From a virus: a stretch of DNA of 36,473 bases. The stretch is taken from positions 1 through 36,473 of IMG/VR virus record IMGVR_UViG_3300017971_000530. The stretch is one strand, 5' to 3'. The notes under the pieces are model-generated. The model was not told where the DNA came from, searched no databases, and was given only the letters and a program-made list of their open reading frames with translations. Shown piece after piece: positions 8,271 to 16,908 of this stretch (position 1 is its first letter; each line of letters begins with the position of its first letter). A program made the position numbers and the translations under genes.

Positions 8271-8281
8271 GAGTAATTACA

Positions 8282-8701
8282 ATGAGTTTAGTAGTTGAAG
8301 GTCATGGATTTAGCGTTTCTCACGCAGGGGTTTCTATCACACAGAACCCGATCAGTATCGAGATCCCAGGGTTTACCCGCGCGGAACTCGATAGAACCAC
8401 ACAGGGCAATACAGCCGTAAAAACCGGACGTGTTGCAAAGCTTCGCGCATACGAAAATTTCACCCACACATACCCGCACGATCAGTCAGACATCGCCGCG
8501 TGGGAAGCTTCAAGTGGCAGTGCATTGCAGACCATTACATTCCCGGATTCTCTCGGAACCTATACGGTTTACTGCGAAGTGCTGAGCGTTGGAAATGTGG
8601 GTGAAGAAACAGACAACCGCCCGACTTATGAAGTGACCTTTAAAGTCACCAATCTGAACGGCACAACCGAAACGGCTCCTTCATTCTCGGCAGGAAGCTA
8701 A
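8282..8701 (+). CDS. Major tail tube protein
   Basis: This 139-aa product is beta-rich, with Gly, Thr and Ser abundant, and has TAVKTGRVAKLRAYENFTHTYPHDQSDIAAWEAS and a C-terminal YEVTFKVTNLNG strand. It sits between the tail terminator and the assembly chaperone, the fixed position of the tube gene in siphoviruses. It has a clean GGAG ribosome binding site and short spacers on both sides, as expected for a highly translated gene. The function is inferred from position and composition; 139 aa is at the short end for tube proteins. Confidence 0.78.
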   Translation: MSLVVEGHGFSVSHAGVSITQNPISIEIPGFTRAELDRTTQGNTAVKTGRVAKLRAYENFTHTYPHDQSDIAAWEASSGSALQTITFPDSLGTYTVYCEVLSVGNVGEETDNRPTYEVTFKVTNLNGTTETAPSFSAGS

Positions 8702-8729
8702 ACAATCCAATAGGTGAAAGGGATAGACA

Positions 8730-9008
8730 ATGACAAGCAAAGAAAAACTACTCGCAACGAAACCGAAGCTTATTAAACGAACTATTCAAGGCACAGAGGT
8801 TTATTATAAACCAATGAGCCGAAAAGATTTTTTTAAGCTTTTGGACGACGACAACGGCGACAAGATTGCGATCACTGAATGTCTTTGCAATAAAGACGGT
8901 TCGCAAATGTTTACTTTTGAAGAAGCACAAAACCTTTTAATGCCTGTTTTTAAGGAACTGGTACAAGAAGCGCTGCGCATCAACGGAGTAACCCCAGCGG
9001 GAAACTGA
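8730..9008 (+). CDS. Tail assembly chaperone, short form (gpG-like)
   Basis: This 92-aa product lies between tube and tape measure. It contains KRTIQGTEVYYKPMSRKDF and ends FKELVQEALRINGVTPAGN. Short and frameshifted forms together chaperone the tape measure during tail assembly in lambda-like phages. The slippery heptamer GGGAAAC at 8999-9005 sits on the last two sense codons, directly before the TGA, and a -1 shift there opens a further 103 codons. AGGTGAAAGGG upstream of the ATG serves as ribosome binding site. Confidence 0.82.
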   Translation: MTSKEKLLATKPKLIKRTIQGTEVYYKPMSRKDFFKLLDDDNGDKIAITECLCNKDGSQMFTFEEAQNLLMPVFKELVQEALRINGVTPAGN

Positions 9009-9316
9009 CATTAACCCCGGATCGCCTGTTAGACTATCGTATAGCAGGCGAGCTTGGGGTCAATCCCGATTCGCTGGATGATCTTATAACAGCGAGGCAG
9101 ACAGATGAATACAGACAGTATTTTTTATGGCAGGACGAGCGAAGGGATAAGACAGATTATTACCTTGCACAGCTTGCCGGATTCGCAAGTCAGAAGCCGC
9201 GCTTTTACGTTAAAGACTTTTTCGCCCCGTCCTCAATTGATAAGGCCGGACATAGAAAGATACTCTCCGCGAAAGAAGCGGCTAAAATAACGGCGGCAAT
9301 GTATGGCAAAGCTTAA
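8730..9316 (+). CDS. Tail assembly chaperone, -1 frameshift fusion (gpGT-like)
   Basis: After the slip at 8999-9005 the -1 frame continues from CTG at 9005 to TAA at 9314-9316 without interruption. It adds 103 residues, giving about 195 aa in total. The extension reads LTLTPDRLLDYRIAGELGVN, then FLWQDERRDKTDYYLAQLAGF, and ends KEAAKITAAMYGKA. It has no start codon or ribosome binding site of its own at its 5' end, and it overlaps the tape measure start by 14 bases. This matches gpG/gpGT organisation, where the longer form recruits tail tube subunits. Confidence 0.85.
8999..9005 (+). other. Programmed -1 ribosomal frameshift site GGGAAAC
   Basis: The zero-frame codons are GCG GGA AAC TGA. The heptamer fits the X XXY YYZ rule exactly, so both tRNAs can re-pair after slipping to GGG AAA. 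The stop codon follows immediately, which often increases frameshifting. Confidence 0.85.
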
Positions 9317-10847
9317 AGTATGGCTAACAGCAGAGACTAAACAGTTTAGCCGTGCAATGAAACGCGCGGATAAGCAGATTGGCAAATGGGCACGCGAGGC
9401 AAAGCGATATGCCGCGGTCGGCGGTGCTGCGGTTGCAGCTCTTGGTGTCCAATCCGTTCGAGCTTTTTCAAAACAGGAAAACGCCGTTAATTCCTTAGCG
9501 TCTGCATTGGCAACAAATGGGGATGCTGTAAACACACTTCTTCCAAAATATGAAAAGTTTGCAAGTCAAATACAAAGTCAAACAACTTTTGGTGATGAAG
9601 CTATTTTAGCTCAAATGGCAATGATACGAAATTTAGGTGTTATGCCGGACAAAATGGAGGAAGCGACTAAAGGCGCTATAGGATTAAGCAAGGCTCTGGG
9701 ACTTGATTCAAATGCGGCAGCAAGATATACAGCGCTTGCAATGCAGGGTGAATACACAATTCTTCAAAGATATGTTCCAGCACTGCGAACGGCGACAACT
9801 GCGGCAGAAAAGCAAGCAATTGTCACCGATTTAATGAACAAAGGCTATCAGCAGGCACAGGAGGAAGCAAATACAACCGCAGGCAGATTAACACAGCTTA
9901 AAAATGCCTATGGAGACGTGACCGAGGGCATAGGGCAAGTAATAACAGAAGTATTAACGCTTGAAGGAGGTGCAGAAGGTCTGACAAAAAAAATGTCAGA
10001 TATGGCCGAAACTATTAAAAGCAATGCACCGCAATGGGCTTTTATGTTTAAGTCAATGTGGACAGAGGCAAAGTTTGCATTTAAAAAAGCCTGGACGGTT
10101 GCAAGCGGGCTTATTGAAAATATAGGTACAGGCATTCTTGTTGTAACGCAAAATATAACAACGTCTTTCAAGTGGGTTGCAAAAAACTGGCGCGAAATAC
10201 TTTTCGGCATGTATAAATTTTCCGGTGAAACATGGAAAGCAATAGCAAAAGCGTTTGCAGAAACAATGTTCGCCGGGATAAGGATTGTCGGGCGCCAGTT
10301 TGAAGACATGTGGACAGCAATTAAAAAGCGTGACTTTAAAAGCATTGCAGCCGCTGCAAATATTGGCGACGACATATTAGAACAATTTAACGTAATAAAG
10401 TCAAGTTGGAAAGATGTTGTAAGTTCTGTTTCTGCTGATTTGGAAATTGCACCGCCTGTTTTTAGTGTGCCGGAATACAGAAACATTGTTAAAGATGCTG
10501 AAAAAATAGACGCTGACAAAGAAAAACGACTTGCCAAACTCCGCGAACAGCTAATGAAGAAGCTGACAAAACAGGAAGCAGACGAAAAAGCAAAGCAGAT
10601 AATGGCAACGGCTCAAAAGGAGCGCGAAGAAACGCAGGAAGACACGATAGCGACAGCACAGAGACAACGTGAAGAAACTTTAAGCGATCAGTTTTTGCGT
10701 ATTGGCGGTATTGTCGGAGGCCGTGCAACTGAACAGGAAACGACTAACGTTTGGCTGGAACGGCAGACAAGCTACCAAAAGCGAATCGCAATGGGTATAA
10801 CAGAACTTGTTTCACTAAGACAAACACAGCAACCGGTGTTCCCATAA
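9303..10847 (+). CDS. Tape measure protein
   Basis: This 514-aa protein sets tail length. It begins MAKLKVWLTAETKQFSRAMKRADKQIGKWA, has a short hydrophobic stretch (AAVGGAAVAALGVQSV) near residue 40, then the conserved tape measure region LTQLKNAYGDVTEGIGQVITEVL near 195-220. The C-terminal part is long and coiled-coil (DKEKRLAKLREQLMKKLTKQE and following). At about 0.15 nm per residue this predicts a tail of roughly 75-80 nm, short for a siphovirus. The ATG overlaps the chaperone frameshift product; the stop overlaps the next gene as TAATG. Confidence 0.93.
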   Translation: MAKLKVWLTAETKQFSRAMKRADKQIGKWAREAKRYAAVGGAAVAALGVQSVRAFSKQENAVNSLASALATNGDAVNTLLPKYEKFASQIQSQTTFGDEAILAQMAMIRNLGVMPDKMEEATKGAIGLSKALGLDSNAAARYTALAMQGEYTILQRYVPALRTATTAAEKQAIVTDLMNKGYQQAQEEANTTAGRLTQLKNAYGDVTEGIGQVITEVLTLEGGAEGLTKKMSDMAETIKSNAPQWAFMFKSMWTEAKFAFKKAWTVASGLIENIGTGILVVTQNITTSFKWVAKNWREILFGMYKFSGETWKAIAKAFAETMFAGIRIVGRQFEDMWTAIKKRDFKSIAAAANIGDDILEQFNVIKSSWKDVVSSVSADLEIAPPVFSVPEYRNIVKDAEKIDADKEKRLAKLREQLMKKLTKQEADEKAKQIMATAQKEREETQEDTIATAQRQREETLSDQFLRIGGIVGGRATEQETTNVWLERQTSYQKRIAMGITELVSLRQTQQPVFP

Positions 10848-11602
10848 TGGCACTATCAGACTATCAATTAAGAAACTCGACTGAATACGGTGGTTCACAG
10901 GGTGAAACAACTGTAACCTACAAATACAGACCTCCTATAGGAACGTGGTATTCGTTTATTCCTGCATACAATGCCACAAAGACAGACGCTGAAATAGGGA
11001 CAGTCTATTTTGCCTCATGGTCAAAACGCAATGAGGAAGAGGACGACGACTTTGTTTTTCTTGACTTGGTTTATACCGATAATCCGGCGCGATCCGGTTT
11101 TTTGAACAAAGAGGATAACGACGACGTTTATTTGCCGAAGCCGTCAACGTTTGAAAAGCCACTTGAAAGCGCAACCGGCTATCTGACAAAGTGGAATCAT
11201 GAACTTTATGTTATCTCGACAAGCGCGACAGGTGGAACGCCTACATGGTGGGCAGGTGCGACGGACAAAAGCGACGCTGACGGAAGTACATATATGTGGT
11301 CGTCGGATAACCCCGGAGATAACTGGGTCAAACTTGAAGACAAAACAAAGCCGGGAGTCGAAAGCTGGCTCGCTCCTGCCTTTGCTGTTGAATATCAATT
11401 CTGGAACGCCACAAAAAGCAGTGTAGAGGCAATTTTAAAGACAGTAGGAACACAGGTTACACCGGGGGAAACATTCGGCTATACAGGTGATTGGCTTGTA
11501 ACCGGAGTTTCAATCGACGAAGACGGCACACGTTATAAGGGCGTTGTTGAATACACGCACGCAGACGACTGGGACACTGATCTATATCCGGTAGGGAGTT
11601 AA
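10847..11602 (+). CDS. Probable distal tail protein, unknown family
   Basis: This 251-aa protein starts MALSDYQLRNSTEYGG at the ATG that overlaps the tape measure stop (TAATG). It is beta-rich and acidic, with many aromatic residues (TPTWWAGATD, TYMWSSDNPGDNW, FGYTGDWLVTGVSIDEDG). I do not recognise a family. Its place directly after the tape measure is where distal tail or baseplate hub proteins are usually encoded, so a structural role is likely. An in-frame start at 10751 lies inside the tape measure gene and is unlikely. Confidence 0.75.
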   Translation: MALSDYQLRNSTEYGGSQGETTVTYKYRPPIGTWYSFIPAYNATKTDAEIGTVYFASWSKRNEEEDDDFVFLDLVYTDNPARSGFLNKEDNDDVYLPKPSTFEKPLESATGYLTKWNHELYVISTSATGGTPTWWAGATDKSDADGSTYMWSSDNPGDNWVKLEDKTKPGVESWLAPAFAVEYQFWNATKSSVEAILKTVGTQVTPGETFGYTGDWLVTGVSIDEDGTRYKGVVEYTHADDWDTDLYPVGS

Positions 11603-11606
11603 GCAA

Positions 11607-12572
11607 ATGCGGAGAAAACTACCAGCAACACCAAACAGCGGGCGGGTAATCCCGAGATCATGGCATTTAGACCTGTGGAACTACGTCAAAGATATTAAAT
11701 ACCGTGGCGACGGGAAAACGGTTAAGGTCAATGCCGACGGGGTTATCAGTGCTATTCCACAGTTTGTTAGAAATAAGGCTCCGGTTGTCGATGTTGAGGC
11801 AATAGAGGAGCAGATTTCAGACCGTGGCATAAACAAAACCTTCGCGGTGCAATCCGACAGCGCAAGCTATGACGAAGTTTTAGACGACACGATAGACTAC
11901 AGACGCAGACATATAGAGTGTTGGATTGACCAAACCAGCGCAGGCGACAACACAAGCCCGACCGTTGGCGAAGAGTGGTTAAACTGTCCTGCTTCTGATG
12001 TAGACATAGTTTCAGATTCGCCATATACCGTTTATGTGGATAGCTCGGACGGCTCGTTAAATGTACGAGCAACGGCAAGCGCGACAGTTCAGGCGGTAAT
12101 ATGGGTTCGTGCAAGCAACAATGTTTTGGCTCCATGCTCTTGCCCATGTACCACATGGCTCCCGACAGAATGGCCGTGTAATGATCTTGTTGAAGAATAT
12201 ACTTTTACAAACAATCTTATAAGCCCAATTGATGGCGCAACAATAGGGGCGAGAAAGTTTTTGATTTCTGACCCGACAACGTGGCGTGAAGAGCGGATGA
12301 TACAGGTTGAAACTTCAACGGCATACCCTTTTACAAGTTGCCGTTGGGAGTCTGGCAACGTTGCAACAGAGAGAAGAGACAATACAAACACTAATTGGCA
12401 GGCAACAACAGAAAATTGTATAATTGATTTGATTAACGGGAGATGGCGCATTGGATTCTCTTACGTTGGATTCAAAGACTCAGGGGATACCCCTGTAGGG
12501 GACTATCAGACAACGCTGGATAATGCAGGCTGGACTGAGACTGTCGGGATATTAGTGGCAGAGGCAACATGA
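11607..12572 (+). CDS. Probable tail tip / baseplate protein
   Basis: This 321-aa protein has a basic N-terminus (MRRKLPATPNSGRVIPRSWHLD) followed by a beta-rich body with SDASYDEVLDDTIDYRRRHIE-like helices and a short Cys cluster APCSCPCTTWLP around residue 175. The C-terminal half is Asn/Thr/Trp-rich, as in surface-exposed virion proteins. GGGAG five to ten bases upstream supports ATG 11607. No family is recognised; the role is inferred from the tail operon context. Confidence 0.7.
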   Translation: MRRKLPATPNSGRVIPRSWHLDLWNYVKDIKYRGDGKTVKVNADGVISAIPQFVRNKAPVVDVEAIEEQISDRGINKTFAVQSDSASYDEVLDDTIDYRRRHIECWIDQTSAGDNTSPTVGEEWLNCPASDVDIVSDSPYTVYVDSSDGSLNVRATASATVQAVIWVRASNNVLAPCSCPCTTWLPTEWPCNDLVEEYTFTNNLISPIDGATIGARKFLISDPTTWREERMIQVETSTAYPFTSCRWESGNVATERRDNTNTNWQATTENCIIDLINGRWRIGFSYVGFKDSGDTPVGDYQTTLDNAGWTETVGILVAEAT

Positions 12573-12787
12573 AAACCGTAAAAATACACGCAATAAAAGC
12601 ACGCGCAAAACGCTTAAACATGCCTCACATGATAGGCAAGTACAAAGAGTACGCGATCACTTGGCAGGGCGACATGTGCGAGCTTGAAGAACACGACCAC
12701 GCTGAACTGAACGCAATGTGGGACGAATCAAAACAGCCGGTTAAGCCAAAGAAAAAACCTTGTAGTAGTTGCAGGGGGGGGTTATAA
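12569..12787 (+). CDS. Small basic protein with C-terminal CSSCRGG
   Basis: This 72-aa protein has a basic N-terminus, a central GKYKEYAITWQGDMCELEEHDHAEL segment, a Lys/Pro-rich linker and the C-terminal motif CSSCRGGL. The end of the gene contains a run of eight G at 12774-12781, which also forms the ribosome binding site of the next gene. The CxxC tail could bind metal. The ATG overlaps the previous stop as ATGA. Function unknown. Confidence 0.68.
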   Translation: MKTVKIHAIKARAKRLNMPHMIGKYKEYAITWQGDMCELEEHDHAELNAMWDESKQPVKPKKKPCSSCRGGL

Positions 12788-13143
12788 TGGCACAGCGCAG
12801 ATGGGACGGCACAAACAAAGAGCTGATTTATGGTGACGGTGGCACCGAATACCCGATAGGCGGTGCAGGTCAGCGCTTGTCTGCGTCAACAAAAACAGCA
12901 GATTACACGCTTGTTAAAACTGATTACTCCATAACTGTTGACGCTTCGAGCAATACGGTTGATATAACATTCCCATCCTCACCGGATGCAGGCAGAGTTT
13001 ACAACATATCATGCACGGATTCAACATTTGCCGTGACGCTTGATTTTAACGGGAATACTCTTTACGGTGACAGTACGGAAACACTTTATGCAGGCGAAAA
13101 TATTACAGTCCAATATAACGGCACACAATGGATAGGGGCATAA
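12787..13143 (+). CDS. Tail fibre-like beta protein
   Basis: This 118-aa protein starts MAQRRWDGTNKELIYGDGG. It is almost entirely beta-strand and turn in character, with STKTADYTLVKTDYSITVDAS and a C-terminal TVQYNGTQWIGA, a motif common at the ends of phage fibre domains. The ATG overlaps the previous stop as TAATG. It is likely part of the adsorption apparatus, by composition and context. Confidence 0.7.
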   Translation: MAQRRWDGTNKELIYGDGGTEYPIGGAGQRLSASTKTADYTLVKTDYSITVDASSNTVDITFPSSPDAGRVYNISCTDSTFAVTLDFNGNTLYGDSTETLYAGENITVQYNGTQWIGA

Positions 13144-13144
13144 A

Positions 13145-14416
13145 ATGAGCGTATTAAGACAACTAGCAGTCCTTGGCGAAATAGACAGCGCTAACTCAAC
13201 GGCAACACCGCTTGCAGGCGGTGCGACGTTTACAGGCACAGCAAAGGACATCACTAATCATGCGCAGTTTGCTGTCAATGTCTATGCAGATGTTGCAAGT
13301 GCTACAGACGGGTTAAGTATACAGCAGTCAAGCGACGGGACAAACTGGGATCACGCCGACACTTACACAATCGGCGCCGGATCCGCAGAACAATACACAA
13401 TCAATGCACATGCACAGTATATGAGGGTCGTTTATACTAATGGTGCCGGTGCTCAGTCTGCATTCAGACTACAGACTAAATTGCAGGGTACAGGCGGGAA
13501 AGCGTCAAGTCATAGGATGAAGGACACGATAACCGGGGAAGATGACGGTGAACTTGTTAAGGCGGCGCTAATAGGTGAAAACGGGGACGGCAACTGGCAT
13601 AATGTCAAGACCACGGCAGACGGTAATCTTACAATCAGCGACAATTCAAGCGGGCTTTCAATTGCCGAGGGGAATGTAACAGGGACATCATTTATCCACA
13701 AATTCGGCAAAGCGCCGGACTTTGACACAGCAGACGGCTTTGTTACAATTTGGGACGGTGCAGACGATTCATTACTTGGCGGGGGTGCTATGCAATACAC
13801 ATATTCAACGTCTGCTGATATAGGGCTTATATCCAGTTCGAGCGCGTCCGATACAGTAGACATTGAAATACAGGGGCTTGATTCAAGCTATGATCTTGTA
13901 ACGCAGACTGTAACATTGACCGGACAGACTGACGTGGATATTTCCGGCGTTGGCGGGACAGATTTAATCCGTGTATTCCGAATGAAAAATGTCGGGTCAA
14001 CTGATCTTGTCGGCAATGTTTATATCCGGCAGAACGGGACAACTCAGACAGGCGGTGTGCCGGATACGGCAAGTTCAGTCCGGGCGATCATTAACAACGG
14101 CAACAATCAGACGCTAATGGCTGTTTACACAATACCAAACGGATACACTGGATATATGCGGGACTGGTATGTAGCAACGGCAGGGGCAAGGCGTGACACT
14201 GCGCATGAAATGAAACTTTTCGCTAGACCGTTTGGACAGGTGTTTCAGCTTAAACACGATTCGTCAATTGTTACAGACGGGACAAGCGCATATCAGCACA
14301 GGTACGAAGAGCCGGAAGTTTTTGACGCTAAAACAGACATCGAAATGAAGGTTAATACCGCAGCAGACCAAGCAGGTGTAGCTGGTGGATTTGACATTGT
14401 ATTGGTAGCAGATTAA
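13145..14416 (+). CDS. Large tail fibre / virion surface protein
   Basis: This 423-aa protein is rich in Gly, Ser, Thr and Asp and has repeated short beta segments. A first domain (residues about 20-115) contains ITNHAQFAVNVYADVASATD and QYMRVVYTNGAGAQSAFRLQ, which resembles jelly-roll structural domains of environmental phage virions. A second domain (about 185-420) contains LTGQTDVDISGVGGTDLIRV and a C-terminal DIEMKVNTAADQAGVAGGFD. It is the largest protein after the tape measure in this cluster and a good candidate for a main fibre or decoration protein. Specific family not identified. Confidence 0.72.
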   Translation: MSVLRQLAVLGEIDSANSTATPLAGGATFTGTAKDITNHAQFAVNVYADVASATDGLSIQQSSDGTNWDHADTYTIGAGSAEQYTINAHAQYMRVVYTNGAGAQSAFRLQTKLQGTGGKASSHRMKDTITGEDDGELVKAALIGENGDGNWHNVKTTADGNLTISDNSSGLSIAEGNVTGTSFIHKFGKAPDFDTADGFVTIWDGADDSLLGGGAMQYTYSTSADIGLISSSSASDTVDIEIQGLDSSYDLVTQTVTLTGQTDVDISGVGGTDLIRVFRMKNVGSTDLVGNVYIRQNGTTQTGGVPDTASSVRAIINNGNNQTLMAVYTIPNGYTGYMRDWYVATAGARRDTAHEMKLFARPFGQVFQLKHDSSIVTDGTSAYQHRYEEPEVFDAKTDIEMKVNTAADQAGVAGGFDIVLVAD

Positions 14417-14427
14417 GAGGTGTAATT

Positions 14428-14772
14428 ATGGCATTTGAAACATTTGACACGATATGCGTAATCAGAGGCGCGGGCAGTGCTGGCAAGGTTACGGCGACCT
14501 TGAACGACGTTGCCAGGGATGTAACCGGATGGACAGGGAAGCTTGTTGTCAAGAAAAACAAGACCGATTCAGACGGTGAGGCAGTGTTAAATATTGACCT
14601 GTCAATAAGCGACGCAAGCGCCGGTGAATTTACATACTCGATAACAGGCGCACAAACCGCAACGCTGACACAGAGAACCTATCAAGCGGAGATCCACTTA
14701 GCCCCGGCAAGTGGCGAACCGATTAAAGCGCAGGGGCTTTTTGAATCACGCGAAAGGGTTTACAATGGCTGA
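14428..14772 (+). CDS. Baseplate/fibre domain protein (BppU-like, tentative)
   Basis: This 114-aa protein has a single beta-sandwich-like layout: VTATLNDVARDVTGWTGKL, then NIDLSISDASAGEFTYSITGAQTATL, then YQAEIHLAPASGEPIKAQG. The pattern resembles the N-terminal domain of baseplate upper proteins (BppU/DUF2479), which describe material parameters along a strand ladder. This resemblance is by eye and weak. AGAGGTG upstream of the ATG is a good ribosome binding site. Confidence 0.6.
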   Translation: MAFETFDTICVIRGAGSAGKVTATLNDVARDVTGWTGKLVVKKNKTDSDGEAVLNIDLSISDASAGEFTYSITGAQTATLTQRTYQAEIHLAPASGEPIKAQGLFESRERVYNG

Positions 14773-15268
14773 TACAACAGTAAACGTACAGGAGCAGAAC
14801 ACGCAGGTTAATGTAACCGGCGCAATTATTGACGCTGGGGCAAGTGGTGTGACAAGCTTTAACACCCGAACCGGCGCTGTAACATCACAAACCGGCGACT
14901 ACACACACGCACAAACAAGCAACCGCGATGCCGTAGACAGCCACCCCGACAGCGCAATTAGCTCTCCGGTTGGCTACGATGCTTCGGGAGACAACGGGGC
15001 GCTTGTCTACAGCGATGCACGGCGCGACATGTACAACGACTTGGGCTCAGCGTCAACCCACACAATCAGCAGTGTTACCGGAATTAGTTACGGCGATGAT
15101 TTTAGATACTGGCTCAAAACAAGCAACGCAGATTTAACCCTAACCCTTCCGACCAGCACGACAAACATTTCCGGCGCGTTGACGGCCAATAGCGTGTGGA
15201 TTTTGTTAATTATCACTGCCGACCCTGCTGGCGGGTTGCGCATCTTATCAACAGCGGAGGCGAGCTAA
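14765..15268 (+). CDS. Tail fibre protein with FNTRTGAV motif
   Basis: This 167-aa protein contains GVTSFNTRTGAVTSQTGDYT at residues about 28-47. That sequence is a widespread phage fibre motif found at the start of receptor-binding fibres. The rest is Ser/Thr/Asn-rich, ending in a hydrophobic strand pair (SVWILLIITADPAGGLRIL). I chose ATG 14765, seven bases before the previous stop; the upstream in-frame start lies inside the preceding gene. Confidence 0.75.
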   Translation: MADTTVNVQEQNTQVNVTGAIIDAGASGVTSFNTRTGAVTSQTGDYTHAQTSNRDAVDSHPDSAISSPVGYDASGDNGALVYSDARRDMYNDLGSASTHTISSVTGISYGDDFRYWLKTSNADLTLTLPTSTTNISGALTANSVWILLIITADPAGGLRILSTAEAS

Positions 15269-15942
15269 TGAGCTGGGCGGGAAATAATTGCTTGATGACA
15301 TCACCGGTGGGGGGCTTAATGCCACCAATAACAGACGGGCTTGTCCATTGGCTTCCGTACACAACGAACGGTAGCTATCGCGATGGCGTAACTGGAACAG
15401 ATATAGGCTCGCTTGTGAACGATGCTTATGTAGGCGGTGATCCAATTGGGCTATACGGTGACGGAAGCGGCGACTATCACCTATTTAATAATTGGTGGGC
15501 CGGTCTTGACGCGTATTCACTCGTCCTAAGGTGTAGACGATCCACCACAAACAAAGGGGTTTCATTAACAGGTAATGCGTCTCAGCAAACTGGAATAGTG
15601 TTGACAGATACCGGACACCTGTTTGCTGGCACAAATAATTACCGAATTTTTAAATTATCAATTGGTGCTGGTTTGGATAATGTTTACGGCATGAGCTACG
15701 ACAAAAACGAAGATGGAGACATTTTAAACAAAATACAGATGTACTTGGACGGATCACAAATAACCGGAGTGACATCGCAGGGGACAACCCCTCAAACTGT
15801 ACCAAATGTGACTGCAATAATAGGGGCATGGATTAGCCAAGGATTATATTTTAGCGGATCAATAAACCATGTTTTGCTCTACAATCGCGCATTGACATCA
15901 ACTGAACATGCAACCATTACAAGCTGGATTGTAAACAACTAA
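15268..15942 (+). CDS. Receptor-binding protein with LamG/ConA-like lectin domain
   Basis: This 224-aa protein opens with a short leader and then a concanavalin A-like (LamG) fold: GLVHWLPYTTNGSYRDG, a central VYGMSYDKNEDG strand, KIQMYLDGSQITG and the highly typical end SGSINHVLLYNRALTSTEH. Such domains bind glycans, so this is the best candidate for the host-binding tip. It overlaps the previous stop as TAATG. The glycan target cannot be deduced. Confidence 0.8.
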   Translation: MSWAGNNCLMTSPVGGLMPPITDGLVHWLPYTTNGSYRDGVTGTDIGSLVNDAYVGGDPIGLYGDGSGDYHLFNNWWAGLDAYSLVLRCRRSTTNKGVSLTGNASQQTGIVLTDTGHLFAGTNNYRIFKLSIGAGLDNVYGMSYDKNEDGDILNKIQMYLDGSQITGVTSQGTTPQTVPNVTAIIGAWISQGLYFSGSINHVLLYNRALTSTEHATITSWIVNN

Positions 15943-15951
15943 GGAGATGGT

Positions 15952-16470
15952 ATGCAATACAAAAACAAACTGACAGGCGAAATCACCAACGACAACGGCA
16001 AACACGAATGGACAGACGGCACTTGCACCACAGGCAAGCTGTCCGAATTCCCAATCGACTGGCGCGTAGCTCGCAACATGTACGAGGTGGTTAATGTCAC
16101 CGCAGAAGCACCAACGGATGACGTGTGGGACGATGAGGCTGGAACAATTACGATTACGCGGGTCATTGCGCCACCGGTTGAACCCGAGCCAATACCGGAA
16201 ACGGTTATCAATTCAGCGATCAACCTACAAACTGAAATCGGGCGCGTCAATGCCACCTACAATCTGACATTAGGTATCGGAAGTGGATACGATGAAACAT
16301 TCGCGCAACTGTTAAACAATGACAGCATATCAGAAATTACGCGCGTCTTGGAATATGACCGCCTAACTAATCGATACAACGAGTACGCCTATCATTATCA
16401 GCGGTGGCAGGGCGGAGGCGATCCGTGGGAGGGTTTGGCGGAAGTTGCGGAATCGTTGCAAAATCAGTAA
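15952..16470 (+). CDS. Protein at the end of the fibre cluster, unknown
   Basis: This 172-aa protein starts MQYKNKLTGEITNDNGKHEW and has a Pro/Glu linker (APPVEPEPIPETV) in the middle, followed by a helical domain (INSAINLQTEIGRVNATYNL, LQNQ at the C-terminus). The linker suggests two domains. It could be a fibre assembly or attachment protein like the small genes that follow fibres in other phages, but I see no diagnostic motif. AAGGAGATGG upstream supports the start. Confidence 0.65.
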   Translation: MQYKNKLTGEITNDNGKHEWTDGTCTTGKLSEFPIDWRVARNMYEVVNVTAEAPTDDVWDDEAGTITITRVIAPPVEPEPIPETVINSAINLQTEIGRVNATYNLTLGIGSGYDETFAQLLNNDSISEITRVLEYDRLTNRYNEYAYHYQRWQGGGDPWEGLAEVAESLQNQ

Positions 16471-16533
16471 AACATGGTACATTACCACCATTGCCTGCAA
16501 GGTGCGGGCGCAACAACTAAGGAGACCGAAAAA

Positions 16534-16905
16534 ATGAAAAAGCTAATCTTCTCAACTCTAAGCGTCATTATGTGCCTTGCCTTGCTTGGGTGCGGGTCAA
16601 CCGGACAAAGCCGTGTACAGGCTATGAAGGCGCTTGCAAATCAGCCGGATAGACCAGCATTCCGCATGACAGGCGTTCACCGGCTTGTTGTCGAAAGCAA
16701 TCTTGAAGAAGGCGCAACCATCGAAACCTTCGACACCCGGGCATTGCTACAGATGCCGGACAATTCCGGTGTGTGGGTTAGTGCTATCAACGCCGTTTCG
16801 CGCATTGCCGGTTATGCCGGTATCGGCTGGATTGTCAACAGCTTAAACGGTGGCGGGGATATTATTAACACATCATCTGCGCCAGCACCGACATTTACCC
16901 CATAA
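16534..16905 (+). CDS. Lipoprotein, possibly spanin-like
   Basis: This 123-aa protein has a lipoprotein signal: MKKLIFSTLSVIMCLALLGC with the lipobox LLGC and the modified cysteine at residue 20. The mature part includes a second hydrophobic stretch (IAGYAGIGWIVNSL) near residues 92-106 and a Pro/Thr-rich tail. AAGGAGA at 16519-16525 precedes the ATG. It opens the lysis-like cassette, so an outer-membrane spanin role is possible, although the sequence is not a typical o-spanin. An immunity or surface function is the alternative. Confidence 0.72.
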   Translation: MKKLIFSTLSVIMCLALLGCGSTGQSRVQAMKALANQPDRPAFRMTGVHRLVVESNLEEGATIETFDTRALLQMPDNSGVWVSAINAVSRIAGYAGIGWIVNSLNGGGDIINTSSAPAPTFTP

Positions 16906-16908
16906 AAC

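Noticed and set aside
9908-10537. 209-aa open frame on the minus strand
   Set aside because: It lies entirely inside the tape measure gene, has no ribosome binding site and no recognisable domain, and all supported genes are on the plus strand.
10751-10846. Upstream in-frame start of the distal tail gene
   Set aside because: It is inside the tape measure gene; the ATG at 10847 overlaps the previous stop like other junctions here.
12787-15942. Diversity-generating retroelement acting on the fibre genes
   Set aside because: No reverse transcriptase gene and no template/variable repeat pair is visible.
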